The notes under the pieces: generated by a model | Seen by the model: the letters and a program-made list of their open reading frames with translations, nothing else | Database searches by the model: none | What the model was told of the DNA's origin: nothing | Program-made: the position numbers and the translations under genes | Source: Ciona intestinalis | Taxonomy: Eukaryota; Chordata; Ascidiacea; Phlebobranchia; Cionidae | Assembly: GCF_000224145.3 (NCBI RefSeq) | Contig: NC_020174.2 | Location: forward strand, 3,725,026 to 3,789,025 | DNA: 64,000 nt | Direction of reading: 5' to 3' | Shown here: positions 62,501 to 64,000 of the stretch, one piece after another | Position numbering within the stretch: position 1 is the first letter of the stretch | Layout of the letters: each line of letters begins with the position of its first letter

Positions 62501-64000
62501 GTCAATATTATTAACTATGTCCTTTTTTATACTTACCCAAGTTTTGAAATGGCTGCAGCAGTTGGTGGGTCAGCACAACACAGAAGTAATGCACAAGATG
62601 CGTTTCTTCTTACGTCAGCATCACCAGATTTTACCAGTTGAACCAGCGGTTCCAATCCACCATGTTGGCAAATCTATGCGTGGTATAAATGTATGAATGA
62701 ATGTAGCTTGCTTTTTAGGGAATTTTTTATGTGTGGTTGATAATTTAGACAACTCATTAGTGACCACTGGGTTGGAGCAATTGCCGTTAAGTGTCTTGCC
62801 CAATGGCACATTCGCCCACAATGGTAGCAGCGTCAAACTTTGAACTCATTACTGAATGCACGGTGTATATTTATACGCAACCGGACTGTAGTTATGTGTG
62901 AATGTTGTTGTATACTTGTAATGAATTAAGATATGTACTATACAGACTGGAACAATTATACAAGTCCGGAACAATTATACTACATGGAAAATAATCAAAA
63001 ATGCATTTTTTCCATAACCTTTACTGCCACGAATAATTGATAGCAGTTCATAATCAAACTTATGTAAAAACTAAATACATATATTGGGGTTCCAAAGACA
63101 AAAGATATTCTAAAAAGTCCTTGGCAAACAAGTTTGGAAATCTGATATTAAGACACTTTTTTAAACAACAAAAATTTACTTGTATAAGATATAGACTGTA
63201 AGTGTCATAATGTGAAATGTATGAAACTATCACTCAAGAGCCAGTAACTAGTAACCACAAAAGTTATATACATAAACACATTCATTCATTCATTTAGTCC
63301 ATATCTTACCTCAGACCTTGCTTCAGCACCAGTTACAAAAGTGGAGACAGCTTGTGCTATTTTACTTTGCACTCGAGGACTCTTAGATTTGAGTGGTTCA
63401 GTTAGGGAAGCAACTATTCCTCGCTTGAATATGTCGTTTCTATGGAAAATACACTTTATATTAAACGATAAAATGCACTGGCACAAGTTGTTTAGAATGC
63501 CTGTATCTTGGATACAGGCCCTAAGGATGCAGGTTCAAAGCTTGCACAGCTACCATTGTGGGTCTTGGGCAAGACACTTGACAGCAATTGCTCCAACCAA
63601 GTGGTTTAATATGTGGTGTCTGAATTGCTAGCCATACAAAAATGAAAAAATATTCACACAAAGTACATATTCGTAAGCGGGTACGAGGTTCATGAAATAG
63701 AACCCTGCGGTATAACAACTGCCGTTGCCCCTCCATGTGGGGATAACTAGTGTCATTCTCACTGCTATTTTGGTGCAATCTTAGGTAATAAAACACTTTT
63801 GAAATGTTTACATTATATAAATTTTACTTAATTTAAGTCTTGTTGTAATTATGAAATATTGGTTTTCCATTGTGAAACTATTAATTTGATTAAAATATTC
63901 CTTTTTTAAAAAGAAAAAAAAGTTTAATGTCAAAGTAAAAAAGTAGTTTAAAATACCTGATAGTAAGATCTTGTGCCATGTTGATAAGGCAAGCAGCTGA
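56510..64000 (-). CDS. ARMC3: Armadillo repeat-containing protein 3 (3' part, partial)
   Basis: Minus-strand exons: 63957 to beyond the window end, 63310-63439, 62537-62673, 61373-61541, linker exon(s) not resolved, 59907-59975, 59121-59185, 57940-58051, 57176-57338, 56510-56713 (stop). The first three encode armadillo repeats (GGLEPLVQLVKSGDADVRRN). The next matches the human linker start: KLLDSNLPAKYSLTGRL, NIITDGFYDAGQ. The C-terminal EDR1-like domain is clear: DFSWELHIAELKYDLKSNII, PIGKIQYGIHYHRALLYK, SLVRGEYNRAWNEVTI, YIIDLMHDTGKL. Vertebrate ARMC3 is testis- and cilium-associated. Phases 0 at 61373 and 2 at 59975 show that linker coding of length 2 modulo 3 is missing from this model. 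The stop lies 129 bp from that of PRIM1. Confidence 0.95.
56790..57064 (+). mobile_element. MITE copy interrupted by an 82-bp insert
   Basis: Left end TAGTACTGTGGGTAAGATGT, right end GTCCAATCTTACCCCACCTT. The insert (56954-57035) is flanked by CATATCCAATCTT and CATGTCCAATCTT. Confidence 0.85.
56954..57035. mobile_element. 82-bp insert inside the MITE
   Basis: Contains the palindrome CCCATGGCGTGCCACGCCGT and ends CACCCATATAGAATAG. A 13-bp flanking duplication with one mismatch marks it as an insertion. Family unknown. Confidence 0.55.
57325..57572. repeat. ~96-bp tandem duplication spanning an ARMC3 exon border
   Basis: The exon start and its upstream intron (CCACAAATCTAAGAAATGAA, CAGCAGAATTTT) recur at 57427 (CCACAAATCTGAAATAAAAT, GGCAGAATTTT) and, partly, near 57550. 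The second unit therefore carries a copy of the splice acceptor. Confidence 0.75.
57729..57925 (+). mobile_element. MITE copy, 15 bases from an ARMC3 donor
   Basis: Left end TAGGGTGGGGAAGACGGGAT, right end GTGTCCTATCTTCCCCCACC. The ARMC3 exon ends at 57940 on the minus strand. Confidence 0.92.
58414..58715 (+). mobile_element. tRNA-derived SINE, full length
   Basis: Head GGCAAAATGGTTAGCGCGCC, B-box region GAGTTAAAGACTCGTC, body GGGCAAGACACTTAACGGCA, tail AAAGTAAGTTACATTTATTT. In an ARMC3 intron. Confidence 0.87.
59275..59450 (+). mobile_element. SINE fragment, diverged
   Basis: GCAGATTCAAGGCTTTATGC, CTTAAGCAATACACTTAG and TTGACCACTAATGGTTATTT match the SINE body. Head and tail are lost. Confidence 0.6.
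59476..59780. mobile_element. hAT-type non-autonomous element (305 bp)
   Basis: Inverted ends CAGTGCTCTTCAACC and GGTTGAAGAGCACTG are perfect. The flanks are an exact 8-bp duplication ACATAGAG at 59468-59475 and 59781-59788. In an ARMC3 intron. Confidence 0.92.
60452..60640 (-). other. GC-rich open frame, candidate exon inside ARMC3
   Basis: ATG at 60640 begins MSRRNWSREEEELEGDLDN and stays open for 62 codons to 60452; a donor CAG|GTGTGT lies at 60540. The base composition is much richer in G and C than the surrounding intron. It could be an ARMC3 linker exon or the first exon of a short transcript, but its phases (0 or 1 at that donor) do not join directly to the exon at 59975, which needs phase 2. 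Confidence 0.4.
61831..62279. mobile_element. hAT-type non-autonomous element (449 bp)
   Basis: Ends TAGGAATGCACATTA and TAATGTGCATCCCTA are inverted with one mismatch and resemble the TAGGGATGCAC hAT ends. Exact 8-bp duplications ATTACAAA flank it at 61823-61830 and 62280-62287. The interior has repeated TTCGAAT and TAGATTCG motifs. In an ARMC3 intron. Confidence 0.92.
62693..62868 (-). mobile_element. SINE body and tail
   Basis: Minus-strand match: TAGTGACCACTGGGTTGGAG, GTTAAGTGTCTTGCCCAATG, GCCCACAATGGTAGCAGCGT; tail side has AATGAATGTAGC. It starts about 20 bases from the ARMC3 exon at 62673. Confidence 0.78.
63482..63758 (+). mobile_element. tRNA-derived SINE, near full length
   Basis: GCAGGTTCAAAGCTTGCACA, CTTGGGCAAGACACTTGACA, GTAAGCGGGTACGAGGTTCA and CCATGTGGGGATAAC. 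In an ARMC3 intron. Confidence 0.8.

Overview
The window reads as a chordate invertebrate genome, most likely a solitary ascidian of the genus Ciona. The DNA is AT-rich, the genes have many short phase-preserving introns, the proteins are clearly animal and often chordate-like (NSF, alpha-catulin, PRIM1, ARMC3, RPL18), and about forty copies of one roughly 195-bp inverted-repeat MITE are scattered through it. That MITE resembles what I remember of the Ciona element Cimi-1. The species call is inference; no search was run. I saw no LTR or other virus-like element.

Layout. (1) 1-1445 (+): last five coding exons of an annexin. (2) 4202-6355 (+): an intronless 717-aa protein with a degenerate TBC-like domain and a coiled coil. 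(3) 7054-9674 (+): a four-exon protein with one C2H2 zinc finger. (4) 10633-13074 (-): RPL18, complete, six coding exons, 188 aa. (5) 15933-19892 (+): a secreted protein that joins a C-type lectin domain to an alpha-carbonic-anhydrase domain with all three zinc-ligand positions substituted; this is the most unusual gene here. (6) 21178-25242 (+): a luciferase/4-coumarate-CoA-ligase-like acyl-CoA synthetase ending in the peroxisomal signal SKL. (7) 26499-35151 (-): NSF, complete except for an exon of the D1 ATPase that should lie in the 324-base assembly gap. (8) 36167-50674 (-): alpha-catulin (CTNNAL1) with a new Ser/Asn-rich C-terminus. (9) 51711-56380 (+): PRIM1, complete, 453 aa, with an E2F-type site upstream. 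(10) 56510 to the window end (-): ARMC3, 3' part.

The genes do not form one pathway. Neighbours are arranged as convergent pairs (zinc finger/RPL18, acyl-CoA ligase/NSF, PRIM1/ARMC3) and one divergent pair (CTNNAL1/PRIM1). NSF serves SNARE recycling, catulin the cytoskeleton and Rho signalling, PRIM1 replication priming, RPL18 translation, and ARMC3 ciliary or sperm structures by analogy with vertebrates.

Between and inside genes lie the MITE copies, a tRNA-derived SINE family with TTCA-type tails (about sixteen pieces), three hAT-type non-autonomous elements (two with perfect 8-bp target duplications), an inverted pair of a ~140-bp repeat around the last NSF exon, and several short intronic tandem duplications. 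MITE strand is given as + when the copy reads toward TTTGTTTACTACCAAATGGG. Exon edges were placed by hand from reading frame, homology and GT/AG signals, so an error of a base or a small exon is possible.
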